Shown here: positions 54,704 to 63,855 of the stretch, piece after piece | Numbering within the stretch: the first letter of the stretch is position 1 | Layout: each line of letters opens with the position of its first letter | Assembly (NCBI RefSeq): GCF_025909975.1 | Contig: NZ_JAPCIO010000004.1 | Location: forward strand, 207,131-271,130 | Reading direction: 5' to 3' | DNA from: Flavobacterium lacisediminis | GTDB lineage: Bacteria > Bacteroidota > Bacteroidia > Flavobacteriales > Flavobacteriaceae | Length of the DNA stretch: 64,000 bases | The notes under the pieces: model-generated | Told to the model about the DNA's origin: nothing | Databases searched by the model: none | The model's input: the letters and a program-made list of their open reading frames with translations, nothing else | Program-made: the position numbers and the translations under genes

Positions 54704-56044
54704 ATGCAAACGCCACAAAAAATTGCTGTTGTAGGTTCTGGATTAGTAGGAACTTTATTGGCAATCTATTTAAAAAGAGCCGGACATATAGTACATGTTT
54801 ACGACAGAAGTCCCGATATTAGAACGGTTGAGTTTTCGGGTCGTTCCATTAATTTGGTGATGTCAAATCGCGGTTGGAAAGCATTAGAAGATGTGGGTTT
54901 AGATGAAGAAATTCGAAAAATCGGAATTCCAGTTGATAAAAGAGCCATCCATTTACAAGATGGAAATCTAAATTATCAATATTACGGAAAAGAAGGTGAA
55001 GCTATTTTTTCTCTATCAAGAGGCGTTTTGAATAGAAAAATGGTGGATTTAGCTGAAGCTGAAGGAGTAGAATTTTTCTTTGAACGTAAAATTTGGGATG
55101 TAACGTTAGCCACCGCAACTTTATGGGAAGGCGAAACGGAACAAGGTGATTGGACCGAGTTAAAATACGATAAAGTTTTTGGAGCCGATGGCGCTTTCTC
55201 GAGAATTAGACACAGAATGCAACGTCAATCGATGTTTGATTATTCGCAAGAGTTCATGAAAATTGGTTATAAAGAATTGCACATTCCAGCTAATGCAGAT
55301 GGTTCTCCAAAAATTGATATTCATTCTTTACATATTTGGCCGAGAGGAAATTTCATGTTAATGGGATTGGCTAATTTAGACAACTCGTTTACTTGTACTT
55401 TGTTCATGCCAATTGAAGGCGAAAATTCGTTTGAATCGTTAACCAACGAAGAAAAATTAGTTTCGTTTTTTGCAAATTATTTTCCAGATACAAAAGATGT
55501 AATTCCAGATTTAGTGCGTGACTTTTTCAGAAATCCGAACAGTTATTTGGCGATTATGAAATGTTTCCCTTGGACATTTAACGATAAAATTGCTTTAATT
55601 GGTGATTCTGCTCATGCAATTGTCCCTTTTTACGGTCACGGAATGAATGCAGGTTTTGAAGATATCACGATTCTGAATGAATTAATGCAACAATATGGCG
55701 ATGATTGGGATAGAATTTTCAAAGAATACGAAATTTCAAGAAAACCAAATGCAGATGCCATTGCTGAACTTTCGAGACGAAATTTCGAAGAAATGAGTGC
55801 CAAAACTGCGGATGCTAATTTTTTATTGCAAAAGAAAATCGAAAAATGGTTTTCCGACAAACATCCAGAAAAATGGATGCCATTATATAGTAGAGTAACT
55901 TTTAGTTTACAACCTTATTCAGAAGCCATGGCGATTGGAGATTTTCAAAATGAAATCATGCAAGAAGTTTTGAAAATGGATAATATTCAAGAAAATTGGA
56001 ATTCGGAAGAAGTTGAAAATAAGATTTTGGAATTATTAGAATAA
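54704..56044 (+). CDS. kmo: Kynurenine 3-monooxygenase
   Basis: FAD hydroxylase making 3-hydroxykynurenine. The 446 residue protein starts with the Rossmann motif VGSGLVGTLLAIYL, has FSGRSINLVMSNRGW and GDSAHAIVPFYGHGMNAGFED (FAD ribityl-binding DG motif), all as in bacterial KMO. Works upstream of KynU (45692). Divergent from the flavin reductase operon; convergent with the broken cupin gene, with a palindromic terminator between them. Confidence 0.95.
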   Translation: MQTPQKIAVVGSGLVGTLLAIYLKRAGHIVHVYDRSPDIRTVEFSGRSINLVMSNRGWKALEDVGLDEEIRKIGIPVDKRAIHLQDGNLNYQYYGKEGEAIFSLSRGVLNRKMVDLAEAEGVEFFFERKIWDVTLATATLWEGETEQGDWTELKYDKVFGADGAFSRIRHRMQRQSMFDYSQEFMKIGYKELHIPANADGSPKIDIHSLHIWPRGNFMLMGLANLDNSFTCTLFMPIEGENSFESLTNEEKLVSFFANYFPDTKDVIPDLVRDFFRNPNSYLAIMKCFPWTFNDKIALIGDSAHAIVPFYGHGMNAGFEDITILNELMQQYGDDWDRIFKEYEISRKPNADAIAELSRRNFEEMSAKTADANFLLQKKIEKWFSDKHPEKWMPLYSRVTFSLQPYSEAMAIGDFQNEIMQEVLKMDNIQENWNSEEVENKILELLE

Positions 56045-56070
56045 AAAAAGAGGCAATTGCCTCTTTTTTT
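56043..56070. terminator. Bidirectional terminator between kmo and the cupin pseudogene
   Basis: A-run, GAGGC, AATT, GCCTC, T-run: a perfect 28 base palindrome that serves both strands. Confidence 0.88.
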
Positions 56071-56427
56071 ATTCTTCTCTATTTACAGCATCCATACTAA
56101 AAGCTGGCGTACAAATCGCCAAATATTCGCAAGGTTCATCAAATGGATTTGAATATTGAACACGAGTATTTTTCTCAATTTTAATCGATTGACCTGCTTC
56201 TAAGACTATCGTTTCGTCTTCAATAATGAATTGCTTTTTCCCTTTAATGATATATGTATATTCATCAAATTCTGGAGTTTGAAAAGGTTCGCTCCAACCT
56301 GGTGGTGCTATCTTATGAGCAATCGAAATCGCTTTATTATTTGTGGTTGCCAGTGATGTTCTTCAATTAATTTTCCATCAGTTGTTGGAACTACGAATGG
56401 TGCTTTTTGAATAAAATATTTTTTCAT
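56069..56427 (-). pseudogene. Cupin-domain protein, frameshifted
   Basis: Reading the minus strand from ATG at 56427 gives MKKYFIQKAPFVVPTTDGKL then IEEHHW, which runs into a stop. In another frame the protein continues LATTNNKAISIAHKIAPPGW, with FDEYTYIIKGKKQFIIEDET and SNPFDEPCEYLAICTPAFSM, ending in a TAA at 56071-56069. Both parts together form one small cupin of about 118 residues. The frame change is at about 56349-56358. Either a real disruption or a sequencing error; no function can be assumed. Confidence 0.82.
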
Positions 56428-56431
56428 TTTG

Positions 56432-56800
56432 TTACTTCTTAAAAATAAAATAAACTGCCAATACTAAAAAACAAAAACCTACTGCGTGATTCCATTTGAA
56501 TGTTTCGTTCTTAAAGAAAAGCATCGAGAAAATCACAAAGATTACTAACGTGATTACTTCTTGAATCACTTTCAATTGCATTAATGAAAACGGACCGCCA
56601 TTGCCTTCGTAACCAATTTTATTCGCAGGAACTTGAAAGAAATATTCAAACAAGGCTAATCCCCAACTGATTAAAACAATGGTGATTAATCCTGCGTTTT
56701 CAAACCACTTTAATTCTTTAAATTTTAGATGACCATACCAAGCTAATGTCATAAAAACATTAGAAAGTATAAGTAATCCTATGGTAACAATCCCTTTCAT
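56432..56800 (-). CDS. DUF486/DMT-family membrane protein
   Basis: 122 residues with four predicted transmembrane helices; the GLITIVLISWGLALFEYFFQVPANKIGY segment and FSLMQLKVIQEVITL match the DUF486 branch of small DMT-superfamily proteins. Function unknown. Its ATG overlaps the stop of the HerA-like ATPase gene upstream by one base, so the two are probably co-translated. Confidence 0.85.
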   Translation of the reverse strand: MKGIVTIGLLILSNVFMTLAWYGHLKFKELKWFENAGLITIVLISWGLALFEYFFQVPANKIGYEGNGGPFSLMQLKVIQEVITLVIFVIFSMLFFKNETFKWNHAVGFCFLVLAVYFIFKK

Positions 56801-58317
56801 TAACGTTTAAACATCTTCATCAGCAAACCAAAAGCACCTCGAATAAAACTCGCACTTGTTACCACTTTGGTAATTGATTTCCCAATAACTTCTGTCGTAC
56901 TTGGTTCTTCTTTTGCTTTTCTGGTTGGTTTTTCTGCTTCTTGTTCGGCTGCTACTTCTTGTGCTTCGGCAATTTTTTTGTTTAATAATTCGTAAGCACT
57001 ATCTCGATCTAAAACCTCATTATATTTCTTAGCTAATTTCGATTTTGCAATACTTGCTTCAATTTCACTTTCAGTTAAAACATCCATTCGACTCATTGGC
57101 GCTCGCATCATCGTAGCCACTAATGGTGTTGGTGTTCCTTTTTCGCTTAATGCTGTTACAAAAGCTTCTCCAATTCCTAGCGAAGTTAACACTTCATCGG
57201 TTTCATAAAAAGTAGTGTCGGGATAATTTTCAGCAGTCATTTTAATTGCTTTTCTATCATTTGCCGTAAAAGCTCTCAAAGCATGCTGAATTTTCAAGCC
57301 TAATTGTGCCAAAACGCCTGTTGGAACATCCATCGGATTTTGGGTAATAAAATACACTCCAATTCCTTTCGAACGAATTAATTTCACAATCGTTTCAATT
57401 TGATTTAATAAAGCCTTACTTGCTTCGTCAAAAATCAAATGGGCTTCGTCTATAAAAATTACTAATTCTGGTCGTCCCGCATCGCCTTGTTCGGGCATGG
57501 TATTATAAATTTCGGCTAACAAACTCAACATGAAAGTCGAAAATAATTTCGGTTTGTCTTGAATATCGGTCAAACGCATGATGTTAACGTAACCATTTCC
57601 GTTTTCGTCAATTCGCATCAAATCTTGAATATCGAATGATTTTTCACCAAAGAATAATTCCGCACCTTGTTGTTCTAATTCGATGATTTTTCTCAAAATT
57701 GAACCAGTTGAACTAGTCGAAATTCTTCCGTATTCGGCTTCAAATTCTGCTTTTCCTTCTTCGGTTGCGTAATTCAATACTTTTTTGAAATCTTTTAAAT
57801 CCAATAATGGCAAACTATTATCATCGCAATATTTAAAAATGATTGAAACTACGCCAGCTTGCGTGTCGTTCAAATCTAAAATTCGAGAAAATAAAACAGG
57901 TCCAAATTCAGAAACCGTAGCTCGTAGTCGAACTCCATTTTGTTCTGAAATGGTCATTAATTCTACAGGAAAACCTTTCGTTTCGTATGGAATTGAAATT
58001 TTAGCATGACGTTCAGTGATAAACGATTTCTCTTCGCCAGGCATTGCAATTCCAGAAAAATCACCTTTGATATCCATCATCAAAACCGGAATGCCATTTT
58101 GCGATAATTGTTCCGATAACACTTGAATGGTTTTGGTTTTTCCAGTTCCCGTTGCTCCCGCAATTAATCCGTGACGGTTTAAAGTTTTTAATGGGATATT
58201 GACATGTGTATTTGGAACCGCTTCGCCATCTAAAATTCCACCACCTAATGTGATGAATTCTCCTTTACAAGTATATCCTTCCGTTATATGTTTGATAAAA
58301 TCTTCTGTCTTGCTCAT
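56800..58317 (-). CDS. HerA-like ATPase (DUF853 family)
   Basis: 505 residues: Walker A GATGTGKT at 54-61, DIKGDFSG, Walker B LVIFIDEAHLIF, and ITQNPMDVPTGVLAQLG, matching the YjgR/DUF853 group of HerA/FtsK-like ATPases. The last 60 residues are charged and followed by a hydrophobic/basic end. The cellular role of this group is not established; HerA relatives pump DNA. First gene of a pair with DUF486. Confidence 0.9.
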   Translation of the reverse strand: MSKTEDFIKHITEGYTCKGEFITLGGGILDGEAVPNTHVNIPLKTLNRHGLIAGATGTGKTKTIQVLSEQLSQNGIPVLMMDIKGDFSGIAMPGEEKSFITERHAKISIPYETKGFPVELMTISEQNGVRLRATVSEFGPVLFSRILDLNDTQAGVVSIIFKYCDDNSLPLLDLKDFKKVLNYATEEGKAEFEAEYGRISTSSTGSILRKIIELEQQGAELFFGEKSFDIQDLMRIDENGNGYVNIMRLTDIQDKPKLFSTFMLSLLAEIYNTMPEQGDAGRPELVIFIDEAHLIFDEASKALLNQIETIVKLIRSKGIGVYFITQNPMDVPTGVLAQLGLKIQHALRAFTANDRKAIKMTAENYPDTTFYETDEVLTSLGIGEAFVTALSEKGTPTPLVATMMRAPMSRMDVLTESEIEASIAKSKLAKKYNEVLDRDSAYELLNKKIAEAQEVAAEQEAEKPTRKAKEEPSTTEVIGKSITKVVTSASFIRGAFGLLMKMFKR

Positions 58318-58429
58318 TTTGATGTATTTTGAATTTCAAATGTAGTAAAATCGGACGAAATTTCAAGAACAAGTGGTTATGTAAAATTAATTTCTAACTT
58401 CATATTCTTAAATTCTAACTTCCAAGTTG

Positions 58430-58437
58430 TATCTTTG
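58430..58437 (+). promoter_or_regulatory. queE -7 box
   Basis: TATCTTTG matches TAnnTTTG, 21 bases before the queE ATG. Confidence 0.5.
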
Positions 58438-58457
58438 CCGACTATTTTAGTTTTAAG

Positions 58458-59090
58458 ATGTTACAAAAAGAAACACAGTTAGCGGTTGAAAAAGGCGAAA
58501 TGTTGCCTTTAATGGAGGAGTTTTACACGATTCAAGGTGAAGGATATCATACAGGAACAGCAGCTTATTTTATTAGAATTGGCGGTTGCGATGTTGGTTG
58601 TCATTGGTGCGATGTAAAAGAAAGTTGGAATGCAGAATTGCATCCGCCAACCAATACCGATTTGATTGTTGATAATGCAAAAAAATACGCCGACACAGTT
58701 GTGGTAACTGGAGGAGAACCTTTGACTTGGGACATGTCTTTATTGACTTCAAAATTAAAAGCTCAAAATTTAAAAGTACATATTGAAACTTCTGGAGCCT
58801 ACGAAGTTTCAGGAACTTGGGATTGGTTTTGTTTATCTCCAAAGAAAAACAAATTGCCAGTTCAAAGCGCTTACGATATGGCTCACGAATTAAAAGTAAT
58901 CATCTACAACAAACACGATTTCATTTTTGCAGAAGAGCAAGCGGCTAAAGTAAATCCAAACGCTATTTTGTTCCTACAACCGGAATGGAGCAAAAAAGAA
59001 GAAATGACACCATTAATTGTTGATTATGTGATGAACAATCCAAAATGGAGAGTTTCGTTACAAACCCATAAATATTTGAATATTCCTTAA
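58458..59090 (+). CDS. queE: 7-carboxy-7-deazaguanine synthase
   Basis: Radical SAM enzyme of queuosine/7-deazaguanine synthesis. The 210 residue protein has FYTIQGEGYHTG and CDVGCHWCDVK (CxxxCxxC cluster motif), TGGEPLTWD, and WDWFCLSPKK. Short for radical SAM proteins, as usual for QueE. Its neighbour is a small TonB-domain protein 4 bases on; queA lies elsewhere in the window. Confidence 0.95.
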   Translation: MLQKETQLAVEKGEMLPLMEEFYTIQGEGYHTGTAAYFIRIGGCDVGCHWCDVKESWNAELHPPTNTDLIVDNAKKYADTVVVTGGEPLTWDMSLLTSKLKAQNLKVHIETSGAYEVSGTWDWFCLSPKKNKLPVQSAYDMAHELKVIIYNKHDFIFAEEQAAKVNPNAILFLQPEWSKKEEMTPLIVDYVMNNPKWRVSLQTHKYLNIP

Positions 59091-59094
59091 TTAT

Positions 59095-59472
59095 ATGAAG
59101 AAGTTTTTAGTATTAACTGTATTTGTTTTGTTTTCTAATGTTTGTTTTTCTCAGATTGGAGGAGAAGACGAGGTATATTTAGGAGGTGATTTTATCGATG
59201 CAAAATTTCAAAATGGAGGAGTTGAGAAGTTTTACGAATACATAGTAGCTAATTTTGATACTACTACAGTGGAGAAAAAGGGTCAAATTATTTTTGAATT
59301 CACTGTGAATGAAAATGGTGATGTAAAAAATATAAAAATTTTAAGAGATTTAGGAGCTGATTCTGCTATGGAATTAATTCGAGTTTTACGAAAAGCCCCT
59401 AAATGGGAACCTGCTTCAAGAGGAGGGAAGCCAGTTAGCATAAACTTAAAAATGCCTTTGACATTTAAATAA
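59095..59472 (+). CDS. TonB C-terminal-like secreted protein
   Basis: 125 residues with a signal peptide (KKFLVLTVFVLFSNVCFSQ) and a TonB-C-like fold: GQIIFEFTVNENGDVKNIKILR and RVLRKAPKWEPASRGGKPVSI, the pattern of TonB energy-transducer C-termini. It lacks the membrane anchor and proline-rich spacer of true TonB, so its role is unclear. Confidence 0.8.
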   Translation: MKKFLVLTVFVLFSNVCFSQIGGEDEVYLGGDFIDAKFQNGGVEKFYEYIVANFDTTTVEKKGQIIFEFTVNENGDVKNIKILRDLGADSAMELIRVLRKAPKWEPASRGGKPVSINLKMPLTFK

Positions 59473-59474
59473 AT

Positions 59475-59508
59475 AAAAAATCCCAAATCGTTAGTTTTGG
59501 GATTTTTT
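59475..59508. terminator. Bidirectional terminator
   Basis: AAAAAATCCCAAA (59475-59487) pairs with TTTGGGATTTTTT (59496-59508), 13 bp, between convergent genes. Confidence 0.9.
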
Positions 59509-59512
59509 GTTT

Positions 59513-60217
59513 TTATAAAGATAGCTTCGCTAAATAATCAAAATGCTTCCCTTCCAGAATTAATTCGCATTCCAAACCATTTGCAATTGCGGCATTTTGA
59601 AGCGTATTGTAATCCAAATACAGCCAATCAAAAGTATCTTCGGTTTCTCCTTTATATTGAATCGTAAAAGTTAATTCACCGTAATATCCATTCGCGGGAA
59701 CTTCGTAAGCACCATCTTCGTCTTGGTCGTACATATAAATTAAGTCTGAACTATCAATTAGAATTTGTCCACCTTCATTTAAAAGCGATTTTAATTTTTG
59801 CAAGAACTTCGAAATCTGATTCATTTTTCCAAAAATTCCAGTTCCGTTCATTAGAAGTAGAATAGTGTCGAATTTTTCCGAAGTATCTAAATTCAATACA
59901 TCCGAAACTTTGCAATTTTTCAAGCCTCTCAATTCACAAGCTTTAATAGCATTTTCCGAAATATCAATTGCGGTAACATCAAAACCTTTTTCTTGTAAAT
60001 ACAAAGCGTGACTTCCAGCACCGCAACCCACATCTAATACTTTTCCTTTGGCTAATTGTAATGCTTTTCGTTCCAGTTTTGGCATTTCTTTAAAATCACG
60101 AAACAAATACGCAACACTCATTTCATCAGCTTCCGAAATAGAAGTTTCCGTAATTAAATCTTCAGGAGAATTATGGGTTTGGTAGTCTAAAATGGCTTTT
60201 CCGAAAAGGTCTTTCAT
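59513..60217 (-). CDS. Class I SAM-dependent methyltransferase
   Basis: 234 residues with the ATG at 60217 (MKDLFGKAILDYQ; an upstream start would add eight residues of A/T-rich leader). Motif I KVLDVGCGAGSHALYL, motif II VTAIDISENAI and motif IV FDTILLLMNG. Substrate not recognisable. The frame ends in a beta-rich region (GYYGELTFTIQYKG), more like small-molecule methyltransferases. Convergent with the TonB-like gene. Confidence 0.85.
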   Translation of the reverse strand: MKDLFGKAILDYQTHNSPEDLITETSISEADEMSVAYLFRDFKEMPKLERKALQLAKGKVLDVGCGAGSHALYLQEKGFDVTAIDISENAIKACELRGLKNCKVSDVLNLDTSEKFDTILLLMNGTGIFGKMNQISKFLQKLKSLLNEGGQILIDSSDLIYMYDQDEDGAYEVPANGYYGELTFTIQYKGETEDTFDWLYLDYNTLQNAAIANGLECELILEGKHFDYLAKLSL

Positions 60218-60271
60218 GGTTTGTATTTCAAAATTCAACATTCGTTATTCTAAATTCGAAATTCAAAATCG

Positions 60272-60279
60272 TAACTTTG
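60272..60279 (+). promoter_or_regulatory. -7 box of the YkgJ-type gene
   Basis: TAACTTTG matches TAnnTTTG, 19 bases before the ATG at 60298. Confidence 0.5.
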
Positions 60280-60297
60280 CAGTAGAAAATTCATAAA

Positions 60298-60795
60298 ATG
60301 CTAAAGCCAAATTTAAACGAACTCGGAAAACTTGCCAAAGATACGCATAACGAAACCAAAAAGTATTTTGACAAGCTAAAAAAGAAAACACCTAAGAATT
60401 TGGATTATGTAATGCAAGATTTACACGATGCCGAATTCAAAAAAACGGATTGTTTGGAGTGTGCCAATTGTTGCAAGACAACTGGACCGTTATTTACGTC
60501 GGCTGATATTGAGCGAATTTCAAAGAGTTTTCGTCAAAAACCACAGCAATTTATCGACCAGTATCTTCGCATTGATGAAGACAACGATTATGTGTTGAAA
60601 AGTGTTCCGTGTACGTTTTTAGACAGCGACAATAAATGTTTCATCTACGATGTCCTCCCAAAAGCCTGCCGAGAATTTCCACACACCGATAGAAAGAAAT
60701 TCCAACAAATCTCTAATTTAACGTTGAAGAACGTTGCAATTTGCCCGGCGGCTTATAATATTGTGGAGAAAATGAAGGAGAAGTTGCCTCTTTGA
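60298..60795 (+). CDS. YkgJ-type zinc/iron-chelating cysteine cluster protein
   Basis: 165 residues with the cysteine cluster CLECANCCKTTGPLF, later CTFLDSDNKCFIYDVLPKACREFP and a final CPAAY. This Cys pattern defines the YkgJ/UPF0153 family, thought to bind metal; the function is unknown. Monocistronic. Confidence 0.9.
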   Translation: MLKPNLNELGKLAKDTHNETKKYFDKLKKKTPKNLDYVMQDLHDAEFKKTDCLECANCCKTTGPLFTSADIERISKSFRQKPQQFIDQYLRIDEDNDYVLKSVPCTFLDSDNKCFIYDVLPKACREFPHTDRKKFQQISNLTLKNVAICPAAYNIVEKMKEKLPL

Positions 60796-60917
60796 GAAGT
60801 GGTCAGTGTTCAGTTGAAAGTGTTCAGATTTTTTACAATTTTGTCATTCCGTTAGGGATCTAAAATTTTATTAGTGACAATTCGTGAAATTCGTGTTTTA
60901 ACATCCAGCTTCCATCA

Positions 60918-62150
60918 TCAATCATAAATCAAATACTTTTTTCTCACTTCCTTAAACTGTTCCAAACCTTCTTGCCAGGTTTTTCTAATTTCTTTTTCGG
61001 TCATTCCGGCTTCAATTTGTTCTCGTAATTTTTTTGTTCCGGCTAATTTGGTGAAGAAATCATTGAAGAAAACGGTTTTGTCTATGGTTTTTTCGTAAGC
61101 TTTCAATAACCATTTTAATTCTAGTCGGTGCACTTTTCTAATCTCGGTTAAATCTTCTCCAAAACATACTTTTCCATTATGAACTGGGTCTTTTGCGCCA
61201 AAATTTGGTTTCGGACTAAAGCTAAAATCAAATTCGCTTTCAGGTAAAAAGGGCGAACCATAAATTTGGAATTGTTTCTCTGTTCCGCGACCTAAACTAA
61301 CATTTGTACCTTCAAAAAAGCACAAACTCGCATACAAATTAATGGATTGATCGTTGGGTAAATTTGGCGAAGGCTTTACTGGTAAACTATATTTCATATC
61401 GTGCGAATAGTTCAAACAAGGCGCTACTTTCAAATTGCATTGCAAACTATCTTTCAACCATTTTTCTCCGTTAATCATTTTCGCATATTCGCCAATCGTC
61501 ATCCCATGCAAAACCGGAATTTCATGCATCCCAACAAAACTCTTGTGTTCCTTTTCTAATATCGGACCATCAATAATAGTTCCATTCGGATTTGGTCGGT
61601 CTAAAACCAAGAGCGGAATATTGTTTTCCGCACAAGCTTCCATCACATAATGCAACGAAGATATATAAGTGTAAAATCGCGCGCCCACATCTTGTAAATC
61701 AAAAACCAAGATATCAATTCCTTCTAATTGCTCAGGTTTTGGCTTTTTATTGTTTCCGTAAAGGGAAATAATCGGCAAATTCGTTTTGGTATCTTTTCCG
61801 TCTACAATTAATTCGCCAGCATCTGCCGTTCCTCTAAAACCGTGCTCAGGTGCATAAATTTTCTGAAGATTGATGTTTTGTTCGATTAAAAAATCAACCA
61901 AATGCTTCTCTTTCGAAAGAATTCCCGTTTGATTCGTAACTATTCCAACACGTTTGTCTTTTAATAATGGCAAATAACTTTCAAAGTTTTCGGCACCCGT
62001 TTTAAAAGTGACATCTGTTGAAGTGGAAGTCAAAGTCACATTATCAGTACTAGGTTTTACCTGCGGAATAGCCTTTTTACTACTTCCACACGAAACGATT
62101 AGTAAAGAAAAAAATAATAATGTACTTTTGAAAAATAATTTAGATGTCAT
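60918..62150 (-). CDS. namZ: NamZ-like exo-beta-N-acetylmuramidase (DUF1343), lipoprotein
   Basis: 410 residues from the ATG at 62150 (a longer frame to 62183 adds 11 residues that do not resemble a signal). N-terminus MTSKLFFKSTLLFFSLLIVSCGSSKK is a lipoprotein signal with Cys after LIVS. The body shows DUF1343/NamZ features: YAPEHGFRGTADAGE, DLQDVGARFYTYISSLHYVMEA and RPNPNGTIIDGPIL. Related enzymes remove terminal MurNAc from peptidoglycan fragments. Divergent with only 7 bases to the permease start. Confidence 0.88.
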   Translation of the reverse strand: MTSKLFFKSTLLFFSLLIVSCGSSKKAIPQVKPSTDNVTLTSTSTDVTFKTGAENFESYLPLLKDKRVGIVTNQTGILSKEKHLVDFLIEQNINLQKIYAPEHGFRGTADAGELIVDGKDTKTNLPIISLYGNNKKPKPEQLEGIDILVFDLQDVGARFYTYISSLHYVMEACAENNIPLLVLDRPNPNGTIIDGPILEKEHKSFVGMHEIPVLHGMTIGEYAKMINGEKWLKDSLQCNLKVAPCLNYSHDMKYSLPVKPSPNLPNDQSINLYASLCFFEGTNVSLGRGTEKQFQIYGSPFLPESEFDFSFSPKPNFGAKDPVHNGKVCFGEDLTEIRKVHRLELKWLLKAYEKTIDKTVFFNDFFTKLAGTKKLREQIEAGMTEKEIRKTWQEGLEQFKEVRKKYLIYD

Positions 62151-62157
62151 AAAAACC

Positions 62158-63390
62158 TTGAATTTAGAATATTTCATAGCCAAAAGACTAATTGCTGCTA
62201 AAAGTTATAAAAGTAGTATTTCTTCGCCAATTATAAAAATTGCGATTACGGCAATTGCCATCGGAATTATTATGATGATTATGGCGGTGGCTACAGGTGT
62301 TGGACTTCAAGATAAAATTCGAGAGAAAGTTTCTGCTTTCAACGGACACATTATTATTTCTAATTTTGATGATAATCAATCGCAAGTCACTACCGAACCG
62401 ATTTCAGTCAATCAAAGTTTTTATCCCAAATTCAAAAATGTAGAAGGTATTAGTCACGTACAAGCTGTAGCAAGCAAAGCCGGAATCATACGTACAGAAA
62501 AAGCTTTCGAAGGAATCATATATAAAGGTGTCGGAAAAGATTATAATTTCACCAATTTAGAAGAATATTTGGTTGATGGTAAAATTCCAAATCTAAGATC
62601 TGAATTAAATACTGAAGTTTTAATTTCGGAATACTTAGCTAAGCGACTGCAATTAAAGGTAGGCGATAAGTTTCTAACCTTTTTCATGAAAGACAACGGA
62701 AAACTACCGAACAAAAGAAACTTTCTAATCACTGGAATTTTCAACTCAGGTTTTCAAGAATTCGATGCTACTTATATAATAGGTGATATTCGCCACGTGC
62801 AACTCATCAATAAATGGCAACCAACAGAAGTCGGAGCATTTGAAGTTTTCGTAGACGATTTCTCAAAAATCAAAGAAAAAGGCGATGAAGTCTACAAAGA
62901 AATTCCGCCTACTTATAATAGTATCACCATCGAAGAAAAGTATTACAGTATTTTCGAATGGTTAAAATTGTTCGATTTTAATATCTTGGTCATTCTAATC
63001 GTAATGATTGTTGTAGCAACCATTAATATGGTAGTCGCATTATTAGTTCTAATTTTAGAGCGAACCCAAATGATCGGAATTCTAAAAGCCATGGGGGCTA
63101 ACAATTGGAATGTCCGAAAAATATTCCTTTACAACGCTTTCTATTTAATCGCTCGAGGTTTGTTTTGGGGGAATTTAATTGCTATTTCTTTATTACTAAT
63201 TCAAAAATTCTTCGGCGTAATCCAACTCAATCCCGAAAACTACTATGTAAACGAAGCACCGGTAAGTATCAATTTACTTCACATCGCATTATTAAATGTA
63301 GGAACTGTTATCGTTTGTTTGTTTGTTTTATTAATTCCGTCTTATATTATCACAAAGATTTCTCCAGTAAAAGCAATACGTTTCGATTAA
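62158..63390 (+). CDS. FtsX/LolC-family ABC transporter permease
   Basis: 410 residues from the TTG at 62158 (NLEYFIAKRLIAAKSYKSS). One N-terminal helix (IKIAITAIAIGIIMMIMAVATG), a periplasmic MacB-PCD-like domain, and three C-terminal helices with LVLILERTQMIGILKAMGANNWNVRKIF, the FtsX/LolC pattern. The matching ATPase (LolD type) is not in this window. It probably moves lipoproteins to the outer membrane. The longer frame to 62008 runs antisense through namZ and is unlikely. Confidence 0.87.
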   Translation: MNLEYFIAKRLIAAKSYKSSISSPIIKIAITAIAIGIIMMIMAVATGVGLQDKIREKVSAFNGHIIISNFDDNQSQVTTEPISVNQSFYPKFKNVEGISHVQAVASKAGIIRTEKAFEGIIYKGVGKDYNFTNLEEYLVDGKIPNLRSELNTEVLISEYLAKRLQLKVGDKFLTFFMKDNGKLPNKRNFLITGIFNSGFQEFDATYIIGDIRHVQLINKWQPTEVGAFEVFVDDFSKIKEKGDEVYKEIPPTYNSITIEEKYYSIFEWLKLFDFNILVILIVMIVVATINMVVALLVLILERTQMIGILKAMGANNWNVRKIFLYNAFYLIARGLFWGNLIAISLLLIQKFFGVIQLNPENYYVNEAPVSINLLHIALLNVGTVIVCLFVLLIPSYIITKISPVKAIRFD

Positions 63391-63587
63391 TTTGACTTTT
63401 TTGGTTACCTGAAACAATAGTCTTTCTCTTATTGAGTGCATAAAGTCTTATAACTATTCGATGATAATTAGGGGGGTTATTTTTTTTATGTCATTTTTTA
63501 AGAAAAAAACTTTCTTGTATTAAGTTCTTGTTATCAGAGAGTTAAGAAAAGTATCAAAAAAAAGAGAAAAAAAAGATTGTAAAAGGC

Positions 63588-63617
63588 TTGTGGTTACGGA
63601 AAAGATTTCTACTTTTG
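63588..63617 (+). promoter_or_regulatory. Tandem rRNA-type promoter P1
   Basis: TTG (63588-63590), 19 bases, TACTTTTG (63610-63617), then GCACCCGC. Identical -7 and downstream sequence to P3. Confidence 0.75.
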
Positions 63618-63699
63618 CACCCGCATTAGAGCAGAAGTTCATATACAAACTGAAAGATTAAACAAATCAAAAAAACTTTAAAAAAAGTTGAAAAAAGAT

Positions 63700-63731
63700 T
63701 TGGATAATAAAAAGTAAAGGTAGTATCTTTG
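63700..63731 (+). promoter_or_regulatory. Tandem rRNA-type promoter P2
   Basis: TTG (63700-63702), 21 bases, TATCTTTG (63724-63731), followed by CCGACCCG. Confidence 0.6.
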
Positions 63732-63825
63732 CCGACCCGAAACGAAAGAATTGGGGAGTACAAGTTCTTAAAAATATTGAGTAAGTGGTCATGAAAAAAT
63801 AATCAAAAAATTTTTTCAAAAAAGC

Positions 63826-63855
63826 TTGCCAGATTAAAAAAGAGTTGTACTTTTG
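63826..63855 (+). promoter_or_regulatory. Tandem rRNA-type promoter P3
   Basis: TTG (63826-63828), 19 bases, TACTTTTG (63848-63855), then GCACCCGC as in P1. About 145 bases remain to the window edge, room for a leader before 16S rRNA. Confidence 0.75.

Noticed and set aside
62008..62157. N-terminal extension of the LolC-like permease frame, antisense to namZ
   Set aside because: The added 50 residues do not look like the family and run through the namZ coding region; the family start NLEYFIAKRL is at 62158.
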